Origin: Roseateles sp.
Lineage (GTDB): Bacteria > Pseudomonadota > Gammaproteobacteria > Burkholderiales > Burkholderiaceae_C
Assembly: GCA_019234295.1 (NCBI GenBank)
Contig: JAFALK010000017.1
Coordinates: 62,001-126,000, forward strand
Reading direction: 5' to 3'
DNA length: 64,000 nucleotides
The notes under the pieces were generated by a model. It did not search any database. It was not told where the DNA came from and saw only the letters and a list, made by a program, of their open reading frames with translations. Below are positions 29,839-42,650 of this stretch, piece after piece; the first letter of the stretch is position 1, and each line of letters opens with the position of its first letter. A program made the translations under genes and the position numbers.

Positions 29839-30678
29839 TTAGAGCCTGACCTGTCCGTGAATCAGCGGCGTCACATCTCCGCCGATCCAGGTCTCACCGT
29901 CCTCGCGCTTCACATGCACGCGGCCCGCGCGGCCCAGCATCGTGCCTTGCGAGGCGACGTACCCGTCGCCCGCCAAGCCCGCGCTTTGCAGCCACAGTGC
30001 CAGACCTGCATTGAGGCTGCCCGTCACCGGGTCCTCGGGAATGCCGAGGTCGGGCACGAAGGCGCGCACCTCGAAGTCGCATTCGCCGCCCGCGGGATAC
30101 GCCCCCACCACGCCAAGCTTGAGCCCCTTCATCGCGATGAAGTCGGGCTTCAGGGCCATGACGGCCTCGGCGCTCTTCAAGCGTGCGGCCAGCCACTGCG
30201 GACCGTTGTCCACCCATTCGAGATCGAGCAGTTCATCTGCCGCGATGCGCAGCGAACGCAGCACCTGCTCGCGCGTGGCCGCGTCGGCCGGACCGCTGCG
30301 CTGAAGCGGCGGCGCGGCAAAAGCCAGCCGCGCGCCTTCACGCTTGATGCGCACCAGGCCGATCGCGCATTGCTGGACGACGGTGCCCGGCTTCTTGACG
30401 TCACCGCCCGAGGCCAGAAAGGCATGGGCCGAGCCCAGCGTGGGATGGCCGGCGAAGGGCAGCTCGCCGCCGGGCGTGAAGATGCGCACGCGGTAGTCGG
30501 CCGCCTCGTGCGTCGGCGGTAGCAAAAAGGTCGTCTCCGACAGATTCGTCCAGCGCGCGAAGTCGGCCATCTCAGCATCCGACAGGCCCGCGCCGTCGAT
30601 CACGACGGCCAGAGCGTTGCCGCGCAAGGGCTGGGCGGTGAAGACGTCCACCTGGACGAAGCGGCGCAATTCACTCAT
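29839..30678 (-). CDS. PhzF family isomerase/epimerase
   Basis: 279 residues with the two-lobed diaminopimelate-epimerase-like fold. The general acid/base Glu is in NLSETTF (about 48). Family motifs are FTPGGELPFAGHPTLGSA (about 67-84) and PEDPVTGSLNAGLALW (about 215-230). Substrate unknown; PhzF relatives isomerise dihydro-aromatic acids or amino acid derivatives. It overlaps the GNAT gene by four bases and is the last member of the MocR-linked operon. Confidence 0.92.
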   Translation of the reverse strand: MSELRRFVQVDVFTAQPLRGNALAVVIDGAGLSDAEMADFARWTNLSETTFLLPPTHEAADYRVRIFTPGGELPFAGHPTLGSAHAFLASGGDVKKPGTVVQQCAIGLVRIKREGARLAFAAPPLQRSGPADAATREQVLRSLRIAADELLDLEWVDNGPQWLAARLKSAEAVMALKPDFIAMKGLKLGVVGAYPAGGECDFEVRAFVPDLGIPEDPVTGSLNAGLALWLQSAGLAGDGYVASQGTMLGRAGRVHVKREDGETWIGGDVTPLIHGQVRL

Positions 30679-31115
30679 GTCGATGTTTCGGAAGTTTGCA
30701 GATACACATCCGGCCTCACCACCTCCATGCCCCGGTCCGGCGTGGCCAGGGGCTTGAAGCCGTGGCGTGCATAGAGCGTGTGCGCGTCGCGCGTGAACAG
30801 CGTAAAGCGGCGCAGTCCTTGCAGCTCGGGTCGGGCCATAACCTGGCCGATCAGGTGGTCGCCGAGGCCCCGGCCACGCCAGGCTTCAAGCACGAACACG
30901 TCGCATAGATACGCGAAGGTGGCGCGATCCGTGATCACGCGGGCATAACCGATCAGGGCGCCCTTCTCGTCACGCAGCACATAGTTTAGCGAGCCCTCCA
31001 TGGCCCTGCGCATCAGCGCACGCGAGATGCCTTGCGCCCAGTAGGACGCGCTGATGAAGCCGTGGATCAGATCCAGGTCGACTTCGCTCCACTGCGCGTC
31101 GAGTTGCGGCGTCAC
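30675..31115 (-). CDS. GNAT family N-acetyltransferase
   Basis: 146 residues. The acetyl-CoA-binding motif A is LEAWRGRGLGDHLIGQVM (about 85-102), preceded by the strand DVFVLE and followed by LYARHGFKPL. The start GTG 31115 overlaps the aminotransferase stop by four bases (GTGA). Substrate unknown; its place between an aminotransferase and a PhzF protein suggests an amino acid-like acceptor. Confidence 0.9.
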   Translation of the reverse strand: MTPQLDAQWSEVDLDLIHGFISASYWAQGISRALMRRAMEGSLNYVLRDEKGALIGYARVITDRATFAYLCDVFVLEAWRGRGLGDHLIGQVMARPELQGLRRFTLFTRDAHTLYARHGFKPLATPDRGMEVVRPDVYLQTSETST

Positions 31116-32323
31116 GGGGTGGGCTCGGCGACGTTTTCGAGCTGCTCGTGCAGCACGCGGCCCAGCACCGCCACACCCTCGCGGATGAGCTCCGGCGTGA
31201 GCGTCACGAAGGACAGGCGCAGGCAGCGCGGGTCGGGGTTCTGCGCGAAGAAGGCCGCGCCGGGCACGAAGGCGATACCGGCATCCACCGCCTTGGGCAG
31301 CAGCGCCATCGCATCGAAACCCTCGGGCAGGCGGATCCAGAAGAACATGCCGCCCACGGGCATCTGCCACTCACAGCCAGCCGGGAGGTGCTTCTTCAGC
31401 GCCTCGGCCATGGCATCGCGGTTGGCCTTGTAGCGGGCGCGAATCGTGGGCACATGCTGGTCCAGGAATCCGTTCTTGATGACCTCATGCACCACGCGCT
31501 GGTTGAAGCCCGGCGTGTGCAGATCGGCCGCCTGCTTGGCCTGCAGCAGCTTGGGGTAGAGCTCTGTCGGCGCCACGATATAGCCCAGGCGAAAGCCCGG
31601 CGTTAGCACCTTGGAGAAGGAGCCCAGGTAAACGCTGCCCTCGGGCCACAGCGAGCTGAGCGAGGGCGGCGGCGGGGCGTCGAACCACAGATCCCCGTAG
31701 GGGTTGTCTTCCACGACGGGCACGCGCGCGGCCTGCGCGGCCGCCATCACCTGCTCGCGACGCTTCATGTCCATTATGCGGCCGCTCGGGTTCTGGAAGT
31801 TCGGCAGCAAGTAGGCAAAGCGCGTGCCCGGCGCATCGTGCGGCAGCGCCGCTATGGCCTCCGCACGCACGCCGCCTTCATCACTGGCGAGGCTCGCGAA
31901 GATCGGCTCGTAGGGTGTGAAGGCCTGCAGGGCGCCAAGGTAGGTCGGCGTCTCCACGGCCACGGGCGCGCCGCTGTCGCACAGGATCTTGCCGATGAGG
32001 TCCAGGCCCTGCTGCGAGCCGCTGGTGATCAGCACCTGCTCGGGCTTGGCGTTCAGGCCCAGGCCCTTGACGCGCTCGGCCACCCATTCGCGCAGCGGGC
32101 CGAAGCCTTCGCTCGCGGCGTATTGCAGCGCCTCACGCGGGGCGTGCGTCAGCACCGTGTCGCAGGCGGCCTTGATCGCTTCGACCGGGAAGGTGTCGGC
32201 ACTGGGCAGGCCGCCGGCCATGGACAGGATGCCGGGCTTCTCGGTGACCTTGAGGATCTCGCGAATGATCGAGGGGTTCATGCGCGCGGCGCGGCGCGCC
32301 TGGTGCCAGATGGGGGGGGTCAT
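31112..32323 (-). CDS. PLP-dependent aminotransferase (fold type I, 2-aminoadipate transaminase-like)
   Basis: 403 residues. The N-terminal arm contains AGGLPSADTFP; the cofactor region has SGSQQGLDLIGK, NFQNPSGR and VEDNPYGDL. The PLP-binding Lys is in GSFSKVLTPGFRLGYI (about 242). It most resembles the LysN/2-aminoadipate and multi-substrate transaminases. First gene of a three-gene operon, with 4-bp overlaps to the GNAT and PhzF genes. It is transcribed divergently from a MocR regulator whose operator repeats lie between them. Confidence 0.93.
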   Translation of the reverse strand: MTPPIWHQARRAARMNPSIIREILKVTEKPGILSMAGGLPSADTFPVEAIKAACDTVLTHAPREALQYAASEGFGPLREWVAERVKGLGLNAKPEQVLITSGSQQGLDLIGKILCDSGAPVAVETPTYLGALQAFTPYEPIFASLASDEGGVRAEAIAALPHDAPGTRFAYLLPNFQNPSGRIMDMKRREQVMAAAQAARVPVVEDNPYGDLWFDAPPPPSLSSLWPEGSVYLGSFSKVLTPGFRLGYIVAPTELYPKLLQAKQAADLHTPGFNQRVVHEVIKNGFLDQHVPTIRARYKANRDAMAEALKKHLPAGCEWQMPVGGMFFWIRLPEGFDAMALLPKAVDAGIAFVPGAAFFAQNPDPRCLRLSFVTLTPELIREGVAVLGRVLHEQLENVAEPTP

Positions 32324-32462
32324 GCCTGTCTCCTACTTGAAGTCTTGGCGCGGATTGTCCTATTCGAGTTCCGGCCAGTGCTTTCCGATCCATGCGACGC
32401 CGATAACCGCCACCGCGAGCAAGCCCAAGCCGGGGGCCTTGCGGTCAGTCTACTTCCACAAA

Positions 32463-32512
32463 CCAATACAGGACCAATACACTTGGTCGTACAAGCTTTC
32501 CATCTGTATTGG
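32463..32512. promoter_or_regulatory. Operator repeats for the MocR-type regulator
   Basis: CCAATACA occurs directly twice (32463-32470 and 32474-32481) and inverted once as TGTATTGG (32505-32512). The central copy is also part of the inverted repeat GACCAA-N5-TTGGTC (32472-32488). Tandem direct repeats plus an inverted copy upstream of a divergent enzyme operon match known MocR/PdxR/GabR sites in layout. The rest of the gap 32324-32462 has nothing clear. Confidence 0.7.
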
Positions 32513-32513
32513 C

Positions 32514-33911
32514 ATGAACACCAGCACATCGAGCCTGTCCCGGGACGCGTCCACCCCGTTGTCCCAGCAGTTGGCCCAGCGCTTCGCCGAGCGCATCGGT
32601 CAACGCCTGCTGCTGCCCGGGAGCCGACTGCCCTCCGTGCGCGAGTGCGCCAAGCGCCATGGTGTGAGCACGTACACGGTGGTGGCGGCGTATGACCAGC
32701 TGCTCGCCCAGGGGCTGCTCGAGGCACGCAAGCAGCGCGGCTTCTTCGTCCGCGAACAAGCGTCGCGACGGACGAGTCAGCACCCCGCCCAGCCCGTCAG
32801 CAGCTCACCCCCCTTTGACGCCACCACCCTGATCCGCGGCATGTTCCAGGCCCAGGCCAACAGCGCGCCGGGCCTGGGCACGCTGCCGGCAGAATGGCTG
32901 GACCTGCCGATGATCCAGAGCGCCATGCGCAAAGTCGTGGCGCAGAGCGAGGGGCCGGATCAACTGGCGCTGCAATACGGCCAGCCCGGCGGAGACGCCC
33001 GCCTGCGCGAAACCCTCGCACTGCGCCTGGGCGACCTGGGCGTAGCCACGTCTGCCGAGCAGATCGTCACCACCGTGGGTGCCACGCATGCGCTGGACCT
33101 CGTTACCCGCGCCCTGCTGCAACCGGGCGACGCGGTGCTCGTGGACGACCCAGGCTGGTCGATCGAGTTCGCGCGCCTGACCCAGGCCGGCATGCGCTTG
33201 CTGCCCGTGCCGCGCGGCGCCGACGGGCCGGATCTGGAGGTCATGCAGCGTCTGATCGAGCAGCACCGGCCGCGCGCCTATGTGACCGTCTCGGTGCTGC
33301 ACAACCCGACCGGCAACAGCCTCACGCTCGCGCAGGCTCACCACGTCCTGAAGCTGGCCGAGGCAGGCGACCTGCTGATCGTCGAGGACGACACCTACGC
33401 CTTCCTCGCCCCCAACCACGCGCCGCGCCTGAGCGCGCTGGACGGGCTGCGCCGCACAGTTTATGTCTCGGGCTTCTCCAAGATTCTCACGCCGGCCTGG
33501 CGCGTCGGCTATCTGGCTGCGAGCCCGGAACGGATCAAAAAGCTCACCGACCTCAAGCTGCTGTCCACGCTGACCACCAGCCCCATGCTCGAGCGCGCCG
33601 TCGCCCTGTGTCTGGAGCAAGGCCAGCTGCGCCGCCATGCCGAGCGAGTGGCCGCGAGGCTGGACACCGCCCGCCACCGCACTGTGCGCCTGGCCGAGAC
33701 CGCGGGCTGCCGCTTCGTCACGCCGCCGCAGGGCCTGTTCGGATGGCTCGACGTGGGCGTTGACACCGAGCGGCTCGCCCAGCGCCTGCTCGACGCCGGC
33801 TGGCTCACTGCGCCGGGCCTGCTGTTCAGCGCCACGCGCCAGGTCGGCACGCTCATGCGCATCAACTTCGCCACCGGCCAGGATCCGAAGTTCTGGGCTT
33901 TGCTGCGCTGA
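32514..33911 (+). CDS. MocR family transcriptional regulator (GntR HTH fused to aminotransferase domain)
   Basis: 465 residues. The N-terminal winged helix (about 10-85: QRLLLPGSRLPSVRECAKRH) is joined by a linker to a PLP aminotransferase-like domain with SVLHNPTGNSL, IVEDDTYAFL and a cofactor Lys in SGFSKILTPAWRVGYL (about 322). The start ATG 32514 begins two bases after the third operator repeat, so it probably autoregulates. It most likely senses a PLP-linked amino compound handled by the divergent aminotransferase operon. Confidence 0.95.
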   Translation: MNTSTSSLSRDASTPLSQQLAQRFAERIGQRLLLPGSRLPSVRECAKRHGVSTYTVVAAYDQLLAQGLLEARKQRGFFVREQASRRTSQHPAQPVSSSPPFDATTLIRGMFQAQANSAPGLGTLPAEWLDLPMIQSAMRKVVAQSEGPDQLALQYGQPGGDARLRETLALRLGDLGVATSAEQIVTTVGATHALDLVTRALLQPGDAVLVDDPGWSIEFARLTQAGMRLLPVPRGADGPDLEVMQRLIEQHRPRAYVTVSVLHNPTGNSLTLAQAHHVLKLAEAGDLLIVEDDTYAFLAPNHAPRLSALDGLRRTVYVSGFSKILTPAWRVGYLAASPERIKKLTDLKLLSTLTTSPMLERAVALCLEQGQLRRHAERVAARLDTARHRTVRLAETAGCRFVTPPQGLFGWLDVGVDTERLAQRLLDAGWLTAPGLLFSATRQVGTLMRINFATGQDPKFWALLR

Positions 33912-33960
33912 CCCCCTGGGTCGATCTATGCTCTCGGCCTGTCTCAAACCGGAGGAGCCC

Positions 33961-34866
33961 ATGACCCGACTCGCCAACGCCCTGTTGTCCCTGAGCCTGC
34001 TGGCCTCGGCCGCTCACGCCGCCGCGCCGCAGCTGAAGACTCAAGCGCCAGGCTACTACCGCATGATGCTCGGCGACGTCGAGGTCACCGCGCTCAACGA
34101 CGGCAACTTCATGATGCCTGTAGCCAAGGTGCTCACCCACATCAAACCCGAGACGCTGAAGAGCGATCTCGCACGGAACTTCCTCCCGCCCGAGATCGTG
34201 CCAACCTCGGTCAACGGCTTCCTCGTCAATACTGGCGCCAAGCTCGTGCTGATCGACACCGGCGCCGGCAAGCTCTTCGGACCCACGCTGGGCGGCCTGC
34301 TCGCCAGCCTCAAGGCCTCGGGCTACACGCCCGAGCAGGTGGACGAGATCTACATCACCCACAGCCATGGCGACCACATTGGAGGGCTCTCTGCCGAGGG
34401 CAAGGCCGTGTTCCCGAATGCGATCGTGCGCATGAGCAAGGCCGAGGCCGACTTCGCGCTCAAGAGTGAATCGGGCCAGGACATGCTCGCTCCGTATGTC
34501 GCGGCCGGCCACTTCAAGCCCTTCGAGGGAGACGTGGAACTGGTGCCGGGCGTGCATGCCATCGACGCTCATGGTCACACGCCGGGCCACACCAACTACG
34601 TGGTTCAGAGCCAGGGCCAGAAGCTCGTGCTCTGGGGCGACACCATGCACGTGGCCGCCGCGCAATTCCCCGATCCGACCGTGACGGCCAACTTCGACAG
34701 CGATTCCAAGGCCGCCCTGCCCTGGCGCGAGAAGCTGTTCAAGGAGGTCGCGGCCCAGGGCGAGTGGGTGGCGGGCGCCCACCTGTCTTTTCCGGGCATC
34801 GGTCATCTGCGCGCCGAGGGCAAGGGCTATGTCTACGTGCCGATCAACTATCTCGCCAAACCTTGA
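33961..34866 (+). CDS. Exported metallo-beta-lactamase-fold hydrolase
   Basis: 301 residues with a signal peptide (1-21, SLLASAAHAAA). Zinc motif THSHGDHIGG (about 138-147), later ligands in HGHTPGHTNY (about 204-213), WGDTMH (about 225) and AGAHLSFPGIGH (about 277). GGAGGAG lies six bases before the ATG. Resembles quorum-quenching/AttM-like or general periplasmic hydrolases, but the substrate is unknown. Its stop overlaps the next start (TGATG). Confidence 0.92.
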   Translation: MTRLANALLSLSLLASAAHAAAPQLKTQAPGYYRMMLGDVEVTALNDGNFMMPVAKVLTHIKPETLKSDLARNFLPPEIVPTSVNGFLVNTGAKLVLIDTGAGKLFGPTLGGLLASLKASGYTPEQVDEIYITHSHGDHIGGLSAEGKAVFPNAIVRMSKAEADFALKSESGQDMLAPYVAAGHFKPFEGDVELVPGVHAIDAHGHTPGHTNYVVQSQGQKLVLWGDTMHVAAAQFPDPTVTANFDSDSKAALPWREKLFKEVAAQGEWVAGAHLSFPGIGHLRAEGKGYVYVPINYLAKP

Positions 34867-35618
34867 TGAGCGATCCTGAAGTCCTCGCCGCCGCACTGGC
34901 GCAAGCCTGGCGCGACGGCGCGTCCCTCGATGCCGGCGCGTGGTCGCTGCCCGACGAAGCCGCCGGCCAGGCCGTGCATGCGCATCTCTCTTCAGCCCTG
35001 AACTGGGCGCCCGCAGGGCGACCGCAGTTCTGGAAGTGCGGCGGCTCCTCGCGCAGCGGCCCTTTCGGCCATGCGCCGCTCGCACCCGAGGGCGTGCGCG
35101 AGAGCGAGGATCTCACGGGCCTCTCCCTGATTGGCGCGGAGGCCGAGATCGCGCTGCGCCTCAAGTGCGATGTCACGCCAGAGCGGGCGCGCGCGATGAA
35201 CTTCGGCGAGGGCGAGGACCTGATCGACGGCTTTAGCGTGGCCATCGAAGGCCTGGCCTCGCGCTGGCAGCAGGGCATGGCAGCCGATCCTCTGCTCAAG
35301 AACGCTGACTGCCAGTCGCACGGCGGCCTGTCTCTGGGCCCCTGGATGCGCTGGAAGCCCGGCCGTGACTGGGCACGCCAGCCCTGCGAGCTGCAGATCA
35401 ACGGCGAAGCGCCGATGGCCGGCCTGGGCGGCCATGGCCTCAACGACCCGGCCTGGGTGATGGTGCCCTGGCTGCAGGCCGCCACCCGCCACGGTGCCAC
35501 CGTGCCGGCCGGCAGCGTGGTGACCACCGGCTCCTGGCGTGTGGCGCTCAAGCTGCGAGCCGGTGACCTGGCAGTGGCGCGCTTCGCAGATCTTGGAGAA
35601 TGGCGCGCCCGTCTTTGA
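34866..35618 (+). CDS. Fumarylacetoacetase/2-keto-4-pentenoate hydratase family protein
   Basis: 250 residues. Acidic metal-binding phrase GAEAEIALRL (about 95) and the typical ending GDLAVARFADLGEW. Family members hydrate or cleave 2-oxo acids in catabolic pathways. It is coupled to the preceding gene by a one-base overlap. No aromatic-degradation genes are nearby, so the pathway is open. Confidence 0.82.
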   Translation: MSDPEVLAAALAQAWRDGASLDAGAWSLPDEAAGQAVHAHLSSALNWAPAGRPQFWKCGGSSRSGPFGHAPLAPEGVRESEDLTGLSLIGAEAEIALRLKCDVTPERARAMNFGEGEDLIDGFSVAIEGLASRWQQGMAADPLLKNADCQSHGGLSLGPWMRWKPGRDWARQPCELQINGEAPMAGLGGHGLNDPAWVMVPWLQAATRHGATVPAGSVVTTGSWRVALKLRAGDLAVARFADLGEWRARL

Positions 35619-35642
35619 TATTTCTGTAAAGAGGTGGACTCC

Positions 35643-35789
35643 ATGCGCAAACTGATTCTGATTGCCGCGTTGTCGCTCAGCCCGCTGCTCGCAGCGGCCC
35701 AGAGCCTGAGCACCCCCAGCACGCCGCCCGGCGACGCCTCTTTGGAGAAGCTGCTCTGCGTCACACTGGCCGAACCCGCCGCGTACTGA
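35643..35789 (+). CDS. Small exported peptide, 48 residues
   Basis: Signal peptide MRKLILIAALSLSPLLAAA (1-19) and a short mature part of about 29 residues starting QSLSTPSTPPG and containing a single Cys (LEKLLCVTL). AGAGGTGG stands before the ATG. It sits between the hydratase and the alpha/beta hydrolase on the same strand. No family recognised; it could be a peptide signal or a gene remnant. Confidence 0.55.
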   Translation: MRKLILIAALSLSPLLAAAQSLSTPSTPPGDASLEKLLCVTLAEPAAY

Positions 35790-35796
35790 GGCCCGC

Positions 35797-36588
35797 ATGC
35801 CAAGGCTGGTGCTGCTGGTCCTGCACGGCATGGGCGTAGTCGATACCGACTACTACATCGAACTCCAGGCCGGGCTGGCCGAACGGCTCGGTGCACGCTG
35901 GCATGAGGTCTCGCTGCAGCCCGTGTATTACGGCGACCTCTTCCACATCAACGAGCAGAAGGTCTGGGACGCTTTCGAGGCCAACCCGCAGAACAAGCTC
36001 GGATGGGCCGGGGTGCGCCAGTTCTTCCTCTTCCGCTTCGCCGACGCCACCGCCTTCGAGCGCAGCTTTCACGTGGAGCGGGCGACGTACCAAGAGGTGC
36101 AGGATCGCATCGTCGAAAAGCTGCGCGAAGGCTTCCAGGTCTGCGCCGAACACCCCGGCACACCACTCGTCGTGCTCTCGCACTCGCTGGGCTGCCAGGT
36201 GTTCTCGTCCTACGCCTGGGACGTGATGCACCCCCGGCACCCGGCGCCCGCAACGCCGCCAGAAGAATTCTCCAGCCTGCACACCTGGCGCCGCTTCCTG
36301 ACCATGGGCTGCAATATCCCGATCTTCACGGCGGGCCTCAGCCGGCGCCAGAACTTCCAGATGAAGCCGGGCTTCGAGTGGCACAACTACTACGACCCCT
36401 GCGATGTGCTGGGCTGGCCGATGGCCCAGCTCGACGAGAAGGGCAGCTATGAAGGCGTGAAGGACTACCCCTTCTTCGTGGGCGACCTCCTCACCCGCTG
36501 GACGCCGCTGAGCCACATGGCCTACTGGTCCGATGGCCGGCTGCTCGACCGCTTTGCCGCGCACCTGCTCGAGGTGCTCGACGCCTAG
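35797..36588 (+). CDS. Alpha/beta-hydrolase-like protein
   Basis: 263 residues. The N-terminal strand LVLLVLHGMG leads to an oxyanion-type turn; the nucleophile elbow is VLSHSLGCQVFSSYAW (Ser about 129), in place of the usual GxSxG. A His late in the protein (HMAYWSD, about 242) could be the third catalytic residue. No signal peptide. Lipase/esterase-like; the role is unknown. Its stop is one base from the convergent uup stop. Confidence 0.75.
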   Translation: MPRLVLLVLHGMGVVDTDYYIELQAGLAERLGARWHEVSLQPVYYGDLFHINEQKVWDAFEANPQNKLGWAGVRQFFLFRFADATAFERSFHVERATYQEVQDRIVEKLREGFQVCAEHPGTPLVVLSHSLGCQVFSSYAWDVMHPRHPAPATPPEEFSSLHTWRRFLTMGCNIPIFTAGLSRRQNFQMKPGFEWHNYYDPCDVLGWPMAQLDEKGSYEGVKDYPFFVGDLLTRWTPLSHMAYWSDGRLLDRFAAHLLEVLDA

Positions 36589-36589
36589 C

Positions 36590-38455
36590 TCAGCGCGCTT
36601 CGAGCGTTTCCCAGCGCTCCATCAGCGCCAGCAGCTCTTCGTCGATCGCCCCGGCGCGAGCCGTCACTTCCGCGATGCGGCCCGCGCCTTGCGAATAGAG
36701 CTCGCTGCCGTTGAGCAGAGCGTTCAGCTGGGTCTGCTCGGCCTCCAGCGCCGCGATCTTGGCCGGGATCTCGTCGAGCTCGCGCTGCTCCTTGTAGCTG
36801 AGCTTCTTGCGCGTGGCGACCACCGGGGCGGGAGCGGGTGCCGCCACCGGCGCTGGTGCGGGAGCCTGCTTGGCAGCGATGGACGCGGCGCGCCGGGACT
36901 GGGTCAGCCAGTCCTCGATGCCGCCTTCGTACTCGCGCCAGCGGCCCTCGCCCTCGGAGACGATGGTGCTCGTCACCACGTTGTCGAGGAAGCGCCGGTC
37001 GTGGCTGACGAGGAAGACCGTGCCGTCGTAGTCGGCCAGCAGTTCCTCCAGCAGCTCCAGCGTCTCGATGTCGAGGTCGTTGGTCGGCTCGTCGAGCACC
37101 AGCACATTGGCCGGCCGCGCGAACAGACGCGCCAGCAGCAAGCGGTTGCGCTCGCCACCTGAGAGCGTGCGAACGGGAGAATCGGCGCGGGCCGGCGAGA
37201 ACAAAAAGTCGCCGAGGTAGCTCTTCACATGTTTCTTCTGCGTGCCGATCTCGATCCACTCGCTGCCGGGGCTGATGGTGTCGGCCAGCGTGGCGTCGAG
37301 GTTGAGCGCGTCGCGCATCTGGTCGAAATACGCCACCGTCATCTTGCTGCCCAGGCGCACCGAGCCGCTGTCGGGCGGCAGCTCGCCGAGGATCATCTTG
37401 AGCAGGGTGGTCTTGCCCGCGCCATTGGCGCCGACGAGGCCGACCTTGTCGCCGCGCAGGATGGTGCCGCTGAATTTGCCGACGATGGTGCGGCCGCCGT
37501 AGGCCTTGCTGACGTCCTCGAGCTCGGCCACGATCTTGCCGCTGGCGCCGCCAGTGTCGATGTCCAGTTTCACCTTGCCCTGCACGTCGCGCCGCGATGC
37601 ATGTTCGGCGCGCATGGCCTGCAAACGCTGCACGCGCGCCACCGAGCGCGTGCGCCGCGCCTCCACGCCCTTGCGGATCCAGACCTCCTCCTGGGCCAGC
37701 AGCTTGTCGAAGCGCGCATTGGCCAGGGCCTCGTTCTCGAGCTCGTATTGCTTGGCGGCCTGGAAGGCAGCGAAGTTGCCGGGGTAGCCACGCAGCTGGC
37801 CGCGGTCCAGCTCGACGATGCGGTTGGCGACGTTGTCCAAGAACGCTCGGTCGTGCGTGATCAGCAGCAGCGAGCCCTTGAAATCCTTGAGCAGGCCTTC
37901 GAGCCAGGCGATGGCGTCCAGGTCGAGGTGGTTCGTCGGCTCGTCGAGCAGCAGCACGTCAGGCTGCGCCACCAGCGCGCGGGCCAGAGCCACGCGCTTC
38001 TTCAGGCCGCCCGAGAGATGGCCGATCGTGCGCGAGCCGTCCAGGTCCAGGCGGTGCAGGGTCTCGTCCACGCGCTGCTCCCAGGTCCAGGCACCGATGT
38101 GCTCGATGCGCTCGAGCACGGCGTCCAGGTCATCGGCCGGGTCGTGGCGCTCGTAGATCTCGCGCAAGGACCGCGCTTCGGCCACGCCTTCACTGACCAC
38201 GTCGAAGATCGTCGCCTCGGCGCGCAGCTCGGGCTCCTGTGGCACGTAGACGCTGGTCAGGCCTTGCTGGAGCTGCAGCAGGCCGTCATCGAGCTTGTCG
38301 ATGCCGGCCAGAATCTTGAGCAGGGAGGACTTGCCTGTGCCGTTGCGGCCGATCAGGCCGACGCGCTCACCGGTTTCGAGAGCGAAGTCGGCCCCATCGA
38401 GCAGGGGCACGTGGCCGTAGGCGAGGTGGGCGTTGGAGATGGAGAGGACAGCCAT
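36590..38455 (-). CDS. uup: ABC-F family ATPase, Uup-like
   Basis: 621 residues: two ABC domains with no membrane part. Walker A is GRNGTGKSS (about 37) and GANGAGKTT (about 343); signatures are LSGGLKKRVALARAL and LSGGERNRLLLARLF. An Ala/Pro linker (about 530-550) precedes a C-terminal coiled coil (KKLSYKEQRELDEIP...), typical of Uup, which binds branched DNA or ribosomes. The start ATG 38455 faces the P450 gene 34 bases away. Confidence 0.93.
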   Translation of the reverse strand: MAVLSISNAHLAYGHVPLLDGADFALETGERVGLIGRNGTGKSSLLKILAGIDKLDDGLLQLQQGLTSVYVPQEPELRAEATIFDVVSEGVAEARSLREIYERHDPADDLDAVLERIEHIGAWTWEQRVDETLHRLDLDGSRTIGHLSGGLKKRVALARALVAQPDVLLLDEPTNHLDLDAIAWLEGLLKDFKGSLLLITHDRAFLDNVANRIVELDRGQLRGYPGNFAAFQAAKQYELENEALANARFDKLLAQEEVWIRKGVEARRTRSVARVQRLQAMRAEHASRRDVQGKVKLDIDTGGASGKIVAELEDVSKAYGGRTIVGKFSGTILRGDKVGLVGANGAGKTTLLKMILGELPPDSGSVRLGSKMTVAYFDQMRDALNLDATLADTISPGSEWIEIGTQKKHVKSYLGDFLFSPARADSPVRTLSGGERNRLLLARLFARPANVLVLDEPTNDLDIETLELLEELLADYDGTVFLVSHDRRFLDNVVTSTIVSEGEGRWREYEGGIEDWLTQSRRAASIAAKQAPAPAPVAAPAPAPVVATRKKLSYKEQRELDEIPAKIAALEAEQTQLNALLNGSELYSQGAGRIAEVTARAGAIDEELLALMERWETLEAR

Positions 38456-38489
38456 GAGGATTCTTTTCGAGAGGCTAGGATTGTCCGCC

Positions 38490-39809
<1,320 letters not shown>

Positions 39810-39888
39810 ATTTGCCCAGACTTTCGGCACCCGGCGCGCGCCGCAAGCCGAGGCACACTCTGCCTCTTTCGAACCCGACGGAGTTTCC

Positions 39889-42585
<2,697 letters not shown>

Positions 42586-42595
42586 GAGCAGATCC

Positions 42596-42631
42596 GGTCG
42601 GCGCGGCGCACGTCGAGGCGTCGCGTCGGCC
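42596..42631. terminator. Long hairpin between convergent genes
   Basis: 13-bp near-perfect inverted repeat (arms 42596-42608 and 42619-42631, three G-U pairs) with a 10-base loop, between the M16 stop and the solute-binding protein stop. No T-run; possibly a bidirectional, Rho-independent-like stop. Confidence 0.45.
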
Positions 42632-42650
42632 TCTTCTGCGATGGCCAAGG

